Assembly: GCF_023824195.1 (NCBI RefSeq) | Contig: NZ_CP085442.1 | Location: 4,378,001 to 4,442,000, forward strand | Direction: 5' to 3' | Origin: Priestia megaterium | GTDB lineage: Bacteria > Bacillota > Bacilli > Bacillales > Bacillaceae_H | DNA length: 64,000 bases | Part shown: positions 18,625-26,854 of the stretch, piece by piece | How positions within the stretch are numbered: the stretch's first letter is position 1 | Layout of the letters: every line of letters begins with the position of its first letter | Made by a program: the position numbers and the translations under genes | The notes under the pieces: generated by a model | The model's input: the letters and a program-made list of their open reading frames with translations, nothing else | The model's database searches: none | What the model was told of the DNA's origin: nothing

Positions 18625-18801
18625 TTAGCGGAAGACCTGCTTCATTAAACGATCCCGAACAAACGGCAAATTAAAAAATGAACGAACAGCTAGACTGCGG
18701 ATAAATGAATTTCCAAACAGCGAATTTAAAACACGGTATCTCATTTGATAGCCCAGCGTTCCAACAACTAAAAGCGTAAGTACTAATACAATATGTCTCA
18801 T
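18625..18801 (-). CDS. Small membrane protein of unknown function
   Basis: A 58-aa protein with one N-terminal hydrophobic helix (IVLVLTLLVVGTLG) and a basic, aromatic tail (RYRVLNSLFG, FVRDRLMKQVFR), so probably anchored in the membrane with the tail in the cytosol. The position suggests the YqgO slot of B. subtilis, but I could not confirm identity. ATG 18801 stands 7 bases after AAGGAGG; TTG 18807 is less likely. Confidence 0.65.
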   Translation of the reverse strand: MRHIVLVLTLLVVGTLGYQMRYRVLNSLFGNSFIRSLAVRSFFNLPFVRDRLMKQVFR

Positions 18802-18852
18802 TTTCAAGCCTCCTTACGTTTACTTTGCTCCTATGACGAACATTTTATGCTC

Positions 18853-19650
18853 TTATATAGGTAAAAGCAGGATAAGGATTCCGCCTGTAAAAGCAGCAAG
18901 CAAAATAGCGGCAAGATTCACAACATCATTGTTAAAGAAAGTTATTCCTTTCTCTTTTACCGTTGGTTTACGGCAATGGTCTTTCCGTTCCGTTTCAATA
19001 CCGCAGCTTTGACAGCGAAAGCGAACTTGCACACTTGCTCCAAGAAGAGTGTCTATAGCGTTTCCAATAAAACCAAAGCACCCGACTAGCAATATACTAC
19101 TCAGCGACACGGATGGAAAAGCAAAATAACAAGCGGCAGCGATAAGAAAAGCTCCGGCTGCTCCGGCTGCTGTACCTAAAAGTGAAACGGCTCCTGAGGT
19201 ACCCGCTTCTACTCTCTTTAATGTCCAAAGGTAAAACGGCGGCTTCTTACTAAGAGACCCTATTTCAGATGCCCATGTGTCGGCATTGGCAGCTGAGATA
19301 CTGATCATAAACATCCACATGTAAACAGGAAAAGCTGTTGCAGCATATAACAAACCGCAAGCAGCAGCTACCCCCCCATTAGCAAGGACTTGAATATAAT
19401 CTCGCCTGTCGTGCTTCTCTAGCTTTTCTTCTAATGCGCGTTTTTTTTCTTTTTTGTACTTACTACACAACGTAGAAGTGCTAAAAAATAAGAGTAAGAG
19501 TAAAAAACCTTGAAGCGAAAAACCAATATAAACGCTCGCTCCTACGATGAAAGACATGCAGGCTCCCGATACTGTCAGTGCTTTTGCTATGTAGCCTGCT
19601 CCTGCCATGAGTAATATTACAATTATCATGACAGCATCAAACGGATTCAC
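18853..19650 (-). CDS. DUF92 family integral membrane protein
   Basis: A 265-aa polytopic protein with about six membrane helices and the DUF92 signature ANADTWASEIG (about 120-130), together with KRVEAGTSGAVS and the GFIGNAIDTLLGA region. A CxxC pair (RCQSCG) lies in a loop near residue 212. Some plant relatives are phytyl-phosphate kinases, so a CTP-dependent lipid kinase role is possible, but the bacterial function is unknown. GTG 19650 overlaps yqgN by 14 bp, indicating an operon. Confidence 0.82.
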   Translation of the reverse strand: MNPFDAVMIIVILLMAGAGYIAKALTVSGACMSFIVGASVYIGFSLQGFLLLLLFFSTSTLCSKYKKEKKRALEEKLEKHDRRDYIQVLANGGVAAACGLLYAATAFPVYMWMFMISISAANADTWASEIGSLSKKPPFYLWTLKRVEAGTSGAVSLLGTAAGAAGAFLIAAACYFAFPSVSLSSILLVGCFGFIGNAIDTLLGASVQVRFRCQSCGIETERKDHCRKPTVKEKGITFFNNDVVNLAAILLAAFTGGILILLLPI

Positions 19651-20203
19651 AGCAAATAAGCTCCTTCTCTGTCAAAATATATTCAACGGGAATATCATGA
19701 GATTCATATGGGACCTCTGAAACGACTTGACATTCAAACGCAAGGCTTAGCTTCTGTCCGGTATAATCTGTTAGATAACGATCGTAATAGCCGCCTCCAT
19801 AGCCGATACGATATCCATTTTTGCTATATACTACGCCAGGCACAAGGAGTAAATCAATTGAAGATTTTGAAACGGGAACAGTTTCTTCAACAATTGGTTC
19901 GGCTAACCCGTAGTACACTGTTTCAAGCTGTGAAAAATTCGTAATCTCGTAGAAAACCATTTGAGATGTTGTGGGGTTGCATTTTGGAACAGCTACTTTC
20001 TTTCCATCTTTCCAAGCACGTTCAATGATGGCTTTCGTATTAACTTCTTTATTTCTTGAAACCGTAGCTGCAATGACTCTAGCTTCTTTCCATAAACAAG
20101 TTTCATACAGTGCATTTGCTATGCTTGTTGAATGTGCCTCGTGCTGCTCTTCAGAAATTAAATTAAGAACGCGCTTCATCTCTTTGCGCAGATGAGATTT
20201 CAT
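19637..20203 (-). CDS. yqgN: 5-formyltetrahydrofolate cyclo-ligase YqgN
   Basis: Converts 5-formyl-THF to methenyl-THF with ATP, recycling the storage folate. The 188-aa protein has the C-terminal signature GYRIGYGGGYYDRYL (about residues 137-151) and a basic N-terminus (MKSHLRKEMKR) that binds ATP. ATG 20203 follows GGGGG at good spacing. It links loosely to the glycine-cleavage genes at the other end of the window through one-carbon folate metabolism. Confidence 0.92.
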   Translation of the reverse strand: MKSHLRKEMKRVLNLISEEQHEAHSTSIANALYETCLWKEARVIAATVSRNKEVNTKAIIERAWKDGKKVAVPKCNPTTSQMVFYEITNFSQLETVYYGLAEPIVEETVPVSKSSIDLLLVPGVVYSKNGYRIGYGGGYYDRYLTDYTGQKLSLAFECQVVSEVPYESHDIPVEYILTEKELICCESV

Positions 20204-20218
20204 TTTAATTCCCCCTAT

Positions 20219-20252
20219 AAAAAAAACAGCAGGATTGTACTCCTACTGCTTA
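20219..20252 (-). terminator. Terminator of rpmG
   Basis: CAGTAGGA pairs with TCCTGCTG (one wobble) followed by a T run at 20219-20226. The stem begins within a few bases of the rpmG stop codon. Confidence 0.7.
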
Positions 20253-20399
20253 CTTTGTTTCACGATGAAGTGTAACTTTTTTAAGTCTTGGGCTGTATTT
20301 TTTTAACTCAAGACGATCTGGGTTATTACGCTTGTTTTTAGTTGTAATGTAATTACGGTCACCAGTTTCAGTGCAAGCTAATGTAACGTTTACGCGCAT
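20250..20399 (-). CDS. rpmG: 50S ribosomal protein L33, zinc-independent (C-minus) form
   Basis: A 49-aa ribosomal protein opening [18 protein letters not shown] and ending [10 protein letters not shown]. Of the four zinc-ribbon cysteines of the C-plus form only C9 remains: the partner is T12, and the second pair is replaced (KKYSPRLKK). So it should not bind zinc. In many bacteria such paralogs replace zinc-bearing L33 under zinc limitation; no Zur box was seen just upstream. ATG 20399 follows GGAGGG. Confidence 0.92.
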   Translation of the reverse strand: MRVNVTLACTETGDRNYITTKNKRNNPDRLELKKYSPRLKKVTLHRETK

Positions 20400-20640
20400 C
20401 TATTTTCCCTCCAAACATTATAAACATAAATCAGACTTTAATATAATATCATTTTTCGAAAGGAAATGCCAGTCTGTTTTTTTGAAGAAAGTCATTTAAT
20501 TTCATTTCTTCACTTTTTTTTCCTCTTAGAGCCCTGAGCTCCTTCTCTGCTACGCCTTATATATAGATGAAGTTTCTTGAAATAAGCGGAACTCTTTTTA
20601 TGAGGGGCGTACTTCCTTTCTTTTAAATAAAATCCACTAT

Positions 20641-22920
20641 TTACACTCTTTGATACTCTTGTATTTTTTCTACAAAATATGCCGACAGCTTCTTGGCAGT
20701 CTGAGTGTTTAACGCCTCTGAATAAATATTTAATACAGGCAAGTGACCATCGGGCAAAATAAGCGTCCATTCATGGCGATCATGGTAAATTTTTAAGCCA
20801 TCAATTACATACACTTGTTTACCGATTGCTTCTTCTAATAGCTTCTTCATCACTTGTTCTTGAATTTCTAGCGGACATGAAATATAGCGCCAGTTCATAT
20901 AAGCGTGCGGGACATATTGAATCATTTCAGAAATTCTCCGCTGTTGCACCATGATTAATTCGATCAGCTGACATAAAGCGTACATGGCATCTAACTGAAA
21001 TTGAACGGGCCCCAAAAGACTAAGCAAATCACGTTTTTTTGCTTTTGTCCTCATAAATGATTGATTGAGAGATTGAGCAAATGTTTCTAGTGTGGATGAA
21101 TAGTGTATAGGAATAGGAACGAATGCTACTTTTTTTGTCATGTATACGCTATAAATATAAAGCGACATAATTTCTGAATCATTTACGCTGCAGCCTTTTT
21201 CATCATATAGAGCAAATGTTTCTCCATCTTCTTTAATCTGAATACAAAAAGACAGCTTATTTTTTTTAATTATTCGTTTGATTTCTTCTGTTTTCTCCCA
21301 TTTGTTTAAAAACAACACATGGACACGAAGACGCTTACATAATAATTCGACAACTTCCTGTATAAACGGCGAACAAATCACGCCAATCCGCATACTATCT
21401 TCTAATAAAACATGCTGATTAATTGATTTTACTAAAGCATCACAATATTCTTCCCTGATATTTCCTATTCTTGTTTCTTTAAGTGGAACAGAAGTCGTTA
21501 CGTTTGCTTTTTTAGCTTGAAGGTACATCCGCTCAATCTTTTTTTCAATAAGCTGATTAACTAATTGCCCTTTCTTGTCATATATTTCTAAAAAAAGGCC
21601 GCTGTTTTTGATATCCACACCAATATAAATACCAATGCTCGCTTGTGAAATCATCATGTAATATCGAAATACCGGAAGAGCTTCTTTTTTAATATCATAC
21701 ACAGCTGAATGATTACTCCGTAAAAAAGAAAAGCATTCTTTGCGAAGTTGAATGGCTTCTCCTTCATCATCGCTTGCTAGACAGAACGACCCTTGATGTT
21801 TGCATACAAGTAATAACGCATTGTATAGTCTTTCTCGATCAACAGATGAATGTACATACAGGCGACCGTTTTTGAAGATAGAAACATCTGGTTTTACAGA
21901 AAGTTGAGGTAGCACTTGATTTTCAGCTACTGTATCTTGGACATACGTAGTCATTGCTTGAACATTTACATAGGGACCTATCGTAGCGTTGTATAAAAAC
22001 GATTCTGCCCCCACCGTTACGTTTTGAAGCAAAATCGTTTTATCGATTGCAGCATGTGCTTCTATGATACTATTGGTTCCGATAATCGTGTAAGGACCAA
22101 TTGAAGCACCTTTTCTAATCACCACATTCTCTCCTACGTAAACCGGATCGTAAACAGTCACCCCTTCTTCTATAAGCGCGTCATCTGAGACAATACTTTC
22201 CTGTCTATTGCCAAACCACTTGCTCCACAAATCATAGTGTGCTTGACGATAATGGTGGATTTGCCCAATATCAATCCAATAATCCTCCGTTACAAAACTG
22301 CACACAGTATGATTATATTCCAAAAGAAGCGGGATAATGTCAAAGCTAAAATCTGTAGGACCATAAGAATTCACGTAATCAAGAACGGATTTTTTGATCA
22401 CATACACTCCCGTATTAATCAATCGGCTATTGGCCTGTTCGTAGGTCGGTTTCTCTACAAATCCCGTGACTCGATGCCCTTCATCTATCGTCACCACTCC
22501 ATAACCCCGCACGTCGTTTACTTCTTTTGTAACAATGGTCATTTCGCTTTTTTGTTCATAATGAAAATGAATAACGTCTTGAAGATTAATTTCTGTTAAG
22601 GCATCTCCACTAATAATAATACAGTCTTCCTCAATAAAGGCCTCTGCTCGCTTAATTCCGCCCGCTGTTCCAAGAGGCTCTTTTTCGATAAAATAAGTAA
22701 GCGTCACTCCCCACTGAGAGCCATCCCCAAAGTATTCAATAATTTGTTCATGCCTATACTGCAGCGTAATCCCAATCTCTGTAATTCCGTGTTTCTTAAG
22801 CAGTTCAATGCTATATTCCATCACAGGTTTATCGTAAAGCGGCAGCATAGGCTTTGGAATCGTATAGGTCAAGGGCTGCAGTCTTGTTCCTTTACCGCCA
22901 GCAAGTATAATGGCTTTCAA
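20641..22920 (-). CDS. Sugar-phosphate nucleotidyltransferase fused to beta-helix and degenerate phosphomannomutase-like domain
   Basis: A 759-aa fusion. Residues 1-235 are a nucleotidyltransferase (GGKGTRLQPLT at 8-18, IPKPMLP at 21-27, VEKPTY) that should join a nucleotide to a sugar 1-phosphate. About 245-350 is a left-handed beta-helix with hexapeptide-like repeats. The rest resembles a phosphoglucomutase/phosphomannomutase, but the serine motif TASHNP seems replaced by IGVDIKNSG, so mutase activity is doubtful. The start is TTG 22920 behind GGAGGGAGG, overlapping the previous gene as TTGA. Annotation pipelines often call such proteins mannose-1-phosphate guanylyltransferase; the nucleotide and sugar here are unknown. 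Third gene of a three-gene operon. Confidence 0.85.
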   Translation of the reverse strand: MKAIILAGGKGTRLQPLTYTIPKPMLPLYDKPVMEYSIELLKKHGITEIGITLQYRHEQIIEYFGDGSQWGVTLTYFIEKEPLGTAGGIKRAEAFIEEDCIIISGDALTEINLQDVIHFHYEQKSEMTIVTKEVNDVRGYGVVTIDEGHRVTGFVEKPTYEQANSRLINTGVYVIKKSVLDYVNSYGPTDFSFDIIPLLLEYNHTVCSFVTEDYWIDIGQIHHYRQAHYDLWSKWFGNRQESIVSDDALIEEGVTVYDPVYVGENVVIRKGASIGPYTIIGTNSIIEAHAAIDKTILLQNVTVGAESFLYNATIGPYVNVQAMTTYVQDTVAENQVLPQLSVKPDVSIFKNGRLYVHSSVDRERLYNALLLVCKHQGSFCLASDDEGEAIQLRKECFSFLRSNHSAVYDIKKEALPVFRYYMMISQASIGIYIGVDIKNSGLFLEIYDKKGQLVNQLIEKKIERMYLQAKKANVTTSVPLKETRIGNIREEYCDALVKSINQHVLLEDSMRIGVICSPFIQEVVELLCKRLRVHVLFLNKWEKTEEIKRIIKKNKLSFCIQIKEDGETFALYDEKGCSVNDSEIMSLYIYSVYMTKKVAFVPIPIHYSSTLETFAQSLNQSFMRTKAKKRDLLSLLGPVQFQLDAMYALCQLIELIMVQQRRISEMIQYVPHAYMNWRYISCPLEIQEQVMKKLLEEAIGKQVYVIDGLKIYHDRHEWTLILPDGHLPVLNIYSEALNTQTAKKLSAYFVEKIQEYQRV

Positions 22921-25235
22921 TTTTTTGCCTCCCTCCTTTTTTTATCCTGGCAAATGTGATGTTGAAACAGCTTACTTGTATCAATAGCGATTTTTTCCCA
23001 GCTAAACATAGTTGTTGCTTTTCTATACCCATTTTCGCTGATTTTCGCAGCCATTTTTTCATTTTTTAACAAAAATTCAATACAGTTGATTAATTCGAGC
23101 GTATCTCCTCGGGCAAACGTCAGGCCCGTGTCGAAATGTGAAACAATATCGCTTAGACCTCCTGTATCGGCAACGATAGTTGGCTTCTTGGCTACCATCC
23201 CCTCTAAAGCCACAATTCCAAAAGGTTCATATAGACTTGGAAAAACAACCATTTTACAAGCTTGAAGAAGCTGATTTCGTTCGTTATCGGTAATGTATCC
23301 AATAAAATACACGTATTTGTCTAATTGTTTTTCACTTACCTGTGTTCGAAACTCATGAAGTAAAGGCCCTTTTCCCGCCACAACGAATTGAACATCTATT
23401 TGTTTTTTCTTAAATAGTTCCGCTGCTTCAATAAATAGCTGAAATCCTTTTTCATATACAATTCGTCCAATTGAAAAAATAATAGGGGCCTTTCTAAAAT
23501 TATATTTCTTTTGTAAACTTTCTTTTAACCGCTCATTTACTGCGTCGACTACCAGCTGCTTGTCAATTCCATTTGGAAATATAGCAATTTTATCTTGTTC
23601 TACGTGAAATAAAGTGATTAATTCTTTCTTCATATAGTCGCTGCAGACAATGATTGAGCTTGATTGTCGAATCAGCTCCTCTTCTTGCAAGTGAATTTTC
23701 TGCTGCATGTCATTATGAATACCATTATTGCGCCCATGTTCTGTCGCATGAATGGTCGTAATTAGCGGTCTATCCGTTTTATCTGCTAAACATTTCGCAG
23801 CGGAGGCCACAAGCCAGTCATGAGCATGAATAACGTCAAAAGACAGCTTGTAGCCTAACTGCAGTCCTCTAAGAGCCATAGCCACGTTCAAACTGTTTAC
23901 CCATGTCAAAAAATCCGGATGATGAGGCTGCAGGCTTTTAACTCGGTAAACGTGAACACCATATAAACGCTCATATTCCGGCAGCCCCTCTACATACGTT
24001 GTTAATACACTAACGTGATGGCCCGCCTTTGCTAACGCTCTGGATAAATCAAATACATGTCGTGCAAGTCCTCCGATAACTAGAGGAGGGAATTCCCATG
24101 TAAGCATTAGAATGGAGAGACCGCCTTTATATTGATTTACTGATAAAGCCGCCGGCTCTATCTCTTTTGTAGAGTATAAAAAAGAACTTCCTGAAAGAAA
24201 ACTGTTTTCACTATCCATCCTTGGATTCTCTTCGTGACAAAGAAAATCAAACAGTTGTACTTGCCTTTCGTATTCATCTCTGATCTTTTCAAAATTATAA
24301 AGCCAATCGCTGCTACTTAAAAGGAGCCACTGTTGGTAGATAGCATTCACCACGCTAGGATGTTTAGAATCGATAACATCTAGCATCGCCTCTGACTTCT
24401 GTACAGTTGAAATAAACAATTGATTGTTCTCACTGACAAATTCGGCGCTTTTTGTTGCACCGTAGAGTGCAAGAGTTTCGTTTTGGTGAAACTGTATATC
24501 CCTCGCGTAATCTAAAGGATATTGAAATGTACCGCTTGCTGCTTGCATTCGCTGAAAGCCAAGCGTGTCCTTAGCTTTCAAATCCAAAACAGCGCTCGCT
24601 TTATTCATTGTTCCTTCCTCAACTTGTTTTCCTTGCTTAGGATATGGGAACAAGATAATGCCAGCAGGCGACTTTTTTAGTTCATCTGTTGATGACTTCA
24701 CAAAGGTATAGCGCATTTCATGAGATTTCAGGAGCATATCTACTTGATGAGTATACTCTCCTTGCTGTATAAAAAAACCAACGGGCTTTTTTTCAAAAAA
24801 CTGTTGAAAAACACGTATTGCTTCTGTAATTTGGAGATTTAATGTTTGTTCCGTTTTAAGGATGGAAACGAACGCGTTCGTTACGGTAGTAGGAATACAT
24901 TCCATCATGTCATGCTGAAAGAAATATTTGCAGGCTGAGAACAAGCTCCCGTCCCACTTTTTTAAAAAAGTGAGTGCTCTCTGATGCTGCCGGCTTGAAA
25001 ACTGGTGTAAATACTGAGCGTAACGAGTGTTGAACTCCTCGTCGTTTAATACGTTCAAAAACACACAAGACATCACGGCTGTTGCACCTATCAATTTCTT
25101 AGACTCAATTTGATCTAAAAAAGGGATGAATTCGTTCGTTACTTGTTCAAACAGCGGATACTCACTCTCTGCTTGAAGTACATGTAGCAACGGATAATGC
25201 ATATAAGTTAAAAGAATACAGTCATCACTATTCAT
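22917..25235 (-). CDS. GT4 glycosyltransferase with N-terminal degenerate GH57/DUF1957-like domain
   Basis: A 772-aa two-part protein. Residues 374-772 form a GT-B fold GT4 enzyme: LTWEFPPLVIGGLARHV at the start, HAHDW, FPNGID, SIGRIVYEKGF, and the EX7E pair (E670, E678) in LYEPFGIVALE. This resembles glycogen-synthase-like GT4 members. Residues 1-340 look like a GH57 branching-enzyme domain: YMHYPLL where HAHLP is expected, FFIQQGEY (154-161) where WLPECAY is expected, and a C-terminal SSDW. The nucleophile glutamate appears to be Q158. The alignment is by eye. ATG 25235 overlaps the DUF4912 gene. No signal peptide, so probably cytosolic. Confidence 0.83.
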   Translation of the reverse strand: MNSDDCILLTYMHYPLLHVLQAESEYPLFEQVTNEFIPFLDQIESKKLIGATAVMSCVFLNVLNDEEFNTRYAQYLHQFSSRQHQRALTFLKKWDGSLFSACKYFFQHDMMECIPTTVTNAFVSILKTEQTLNLQITEAIRVFQQFFEKKPVGFFIQQGEYTHQVDMLLKSHEMRYTFVKSSTDELKKSPAGIILFPYPKQGKQVEEGTMNKASAVLDLKAKDTLGFQRMQAASGTFQYPLDYARDIQFHQNETLALYGATKSAEFVSENNQLFISTVQKSEAMLDVIDSKHPSVVNAIYQQWLLLSSSDWLYNFEKIRDEYERQVQLFDFLCHEENPRMDSENSFLSGSSFLYSTKEIEPAALSVNQYKGGLSILMLTWEFPPLVIGGLARHVFDLSRALAKAGHHVSVLTTYVEGLPEYERLYGVHVYRVKSLQPHHPDFLTWVNSLNVAMALRGLQLGYKLSFDVIHAHDWLVASAAKCLADKTDRPLITTIHATEHGRNNGIHNDMQQKIHLQEEELIRQSSSIIVCSDYMKKELITLFHVEQDKIAIFPNGIDKQLVVDAVNERLKESLQKKYNFRKAPIIFSIGRIVYEKGFQLFIEAAELFKKKQIDVQFVVAGKGPLLHEFRTQVSEKQLDKYVYFIGYITDNERNQLLQACKMVVFPSLYEPFGIVALEGMVAKKPTIVADTGGLSDIVSHFDTGLTFARGDTLELINCIEFLLKNEKMAAKISENGYRKATTMFSWEKIAIDTSKLFQHHICQDKKRREAKN

Positions 25236-25722
25236 ATTGCTTCTTCACCTGCTCCAAGTCATTTGAATATAAGGAATATGTGCTAAATTCATTTTGAACA
25301 CCCTGGTGAACTTTTACAGGTTCGTACATCCAGCCTAACGAAGTTACATTCACTTGTTCATGTTGTTCTTTCATCAAATAAACCGGATTCGAACGAAGAA
25401 GGGAAAAAAAACTTCCTTCTTTATCTTGAATACCAATATCTATTACATATGTGCGCTCACTTTCCAAGCTATTCATAAACATGAAGTCTTGCTTAGGAGT
25501 AAGACCCTTCATATAATAGCGGTTTGATTCATGGCCGTTAAAATGAAGACCTGTTATATCATACGTACACATAGCTAGATTCAATTCTTCCCACCGTGTC
25601 GAAAACATACTTTCTACCATCTCTCGGATATGCTCTGAAAACGACCAGTGAACATAAATATGAGATGAGTCAAGTTGAGTAGCTATACACACATTTAAGT
25701 TTTGAATAAGATTAGGAGCCAC
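25228..25722 (-). CDS. DUF4912-like protein, first gene of the glycan operon
   Basis: A 164-aa soluble protein. The early SSHIYVHWSFS segment (about 19-29) and the later TYVIDIGIQDKEGSFFSLLRSNPV resemble DUF4912, a beta-rich domain found beside glucan enzymes; the assignment is tentative. It starts with GTG 25722 with only a weak ribosome site, and ends 8 bp inside the next gene. It could be a carbohydrate-binding or scaffold partner of the following glycosyltransferase; this is inference. Confidence 0.65.
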   Translation of the reverse strand: MAPNLIQNLNVCIATQLDSSHIYVHWSFSEHIREMVESMFSTRWEELNLAMCTYDITGLHFNGHESNRYYMKGLTPKQDFMFMNSLESERTYVIDIGIQDKEGSFFSLLRSNPVYLMKEQHEQVNVTSLGWMYEPVKVHQGVQNEFSTYSLYSNDLEQVKKQYE

Positions 25723-25786
25723 TGTTTTATCACTTCGTTTCTTAGATTGTTTTTTCTACATATGAATGCCGTATAAACTTATTAAC

Positions 25787-25815
25787 ATCTTACCATTCAG
25801 AAAAAGTTGCCACAA
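25787..25815 (-). promoter_or_regulatory. Possible promoter of the glycan operon
   Basis: On the minus strand TTGTGG (25810-25815) is followed after 17 bases by TAAGAT (25787-25792), 65 bases ahead of the DUF4912 start. Moderate match to sigma-A. Confidence 0.4.
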
Positions 25816-25881
25816 TAAACGCAATTTGTCGATTTGTGTTAAAAATTCAGGTCAACACAGTGGCTGTCATTTGCTCATAAA

Positions 25882-26169
25882 AAAGAGATTGAGACATAAC
25901 TAAATCAATGGAATCTACAGACCAACAAATTGGATGCATGAGCCTGTATGAATCGCTTGTTACACCGCTGTTGATTTGCATGCAAGACTTCGCTTTCTGC
26001 GGGGTCTCACCCCTTCCGCTTTTCCCGCGGGAGTCTTTGCCTTGCCCTCCAATCAACAGCTGGAAGCAGCTACATTAAACCTACGTTCATCAACACAATG
26101 AAAAAAATCCGAACGACTCATCGTTCGGATCTTCCTTCAACTAAAACACTTTTGTCCCAGCCTCTTTTT
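25882..26169. repeat. Dispersed MITE-like repeat, copy A
   Basis: About 288 bp bounded by imperfect inverted ends (AAAGAGATTGAGACATAAC and the complement of CTTTTGTCCCAGCCTCTTT). Inside, an inverted pair GCTGTTGATT/AATCAACAGC encloses a GC-rich core, and a terminator hairpin lies near the right end. It shares order and many exact blocks with 27985-28303. It holds no credible protein gene. Confidence 0.8.
26101..26132 (-). terminator. Terminator of the pstB-phoU transcript, within repeat copy A
   Basis: ATCCGAACGA pairs perfectly with TCGTTCGGAT around CTCA, and the minus-strand product ends in T7 (26101-26107). It lies 41 bp past the phoU stop. Confidence 0.9.
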
Positions 26170-26172
26170 CTA

Positions 26173-26832
26173 CTATTCATTTAAATCGTAGCGTTTGCCT
26201 TTTACAAGGTAAAATACGCTTTCTGCTACGTTAGTGGTATGATCAGCCATACGCTCTAAATAGCGGGCTACAAATAAAAGCTGTGTAATTTGGTTCATGG
26301 CCTCCTGTTTTTCCTTAGCAAGACTTAAAAGTTCTTTGATTGTTATTCCGTAAAGCTCATCCACTTCATCGTCCATTTCCGCTACCTTTTTAGCTAAAAC
26401 AAGATCTTCCTCGTGATAAGCTTTTAACGAAAGACTCAGCATTTCAATCGAAATATCGTGCATTTTCTTCACATGTTCTAACGGCTTAATTAATTCTTCA
26501 TTTCCAATTCGTATAGCTGATTTTGCTACGTTAACCGCAAAATCTGCCATACGCTCAACATCCGAAGCAATTTTAATTGCCACAATGATACGTCTTAAAT
26601 CGATAGCCACCGGCTGCTGCTTTGCAATAAGCAAGATAGCTAGGTCATTGATTTCTTCTTCTAAATCATCAACGTATGCATCGCCGTCGATGATTTCTAG
26701 CGCCAGCTCAACGTTGCTTGTTTGCAACGCTTCAATTGATTTTGATAGCGCCTCATGCGTTAAGCGCCCTATTTCTAATAATTTTTCACGTAATATCTTT
26801 AAATCACCATGAAACTTTTCGCGTACAACCAC
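26173..26832 (-). CDS. phoU: Phosphate uptake regulator PhoU
   Basis: A 219-aa all-helical protein with two PhoU three-helix repeats, each holding the metal-binding pattern (ERMADFAVNVAKSA about 92-105, ERMADHTTNVAESV about 193-206). PhoU links the Pst transporter to the phosphate-sensing kinase or limits phosphate uptake. GTG 26832 stands 9 bases after GGAG. It lies 22 bp after pstB. B. subtilis itself has no phoU in its pst operon, so this layout is closer to other bacilli. Confidence 0.92.
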   Translation of the reverse strand: MVVREKFHGDLKILREKLLEIGRLTHEALSKSIEALQTSNVELALEIIDGDAYVDDLEEEINDLAILLIAKQQPVAIDLRRIIVAIKIASDVERMADFAVNVAKSAIRIGNEELIKPLEHVKKMHDISIEMLSLSLKAYHEEDLVLAKKVAEMDDEVDELYGITIKELLSLAKEKQEAMNQITQLLFVARYLERMADHTTNVAESVFYLVKGKRYDLNE

Positions 26833-26854
26833 TCATCCCATCTCCTTGTATGTC

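Noticed and set aside
20510..20770. Basic 86-codon minus-strand frame after the glycan operon
   Set aside because: It overlaps the end of the nucleotidyltransferase gene in another frame and has no ribosome site or family resemblance. The 20403-20640 gap otherwise shows nothing.
25847..26056. Open frame of 69 codons on the minus strand within repeat copy A
   Set aside because: It is composed of repeat sequence, has no ribosome site, and is broken in copy B.
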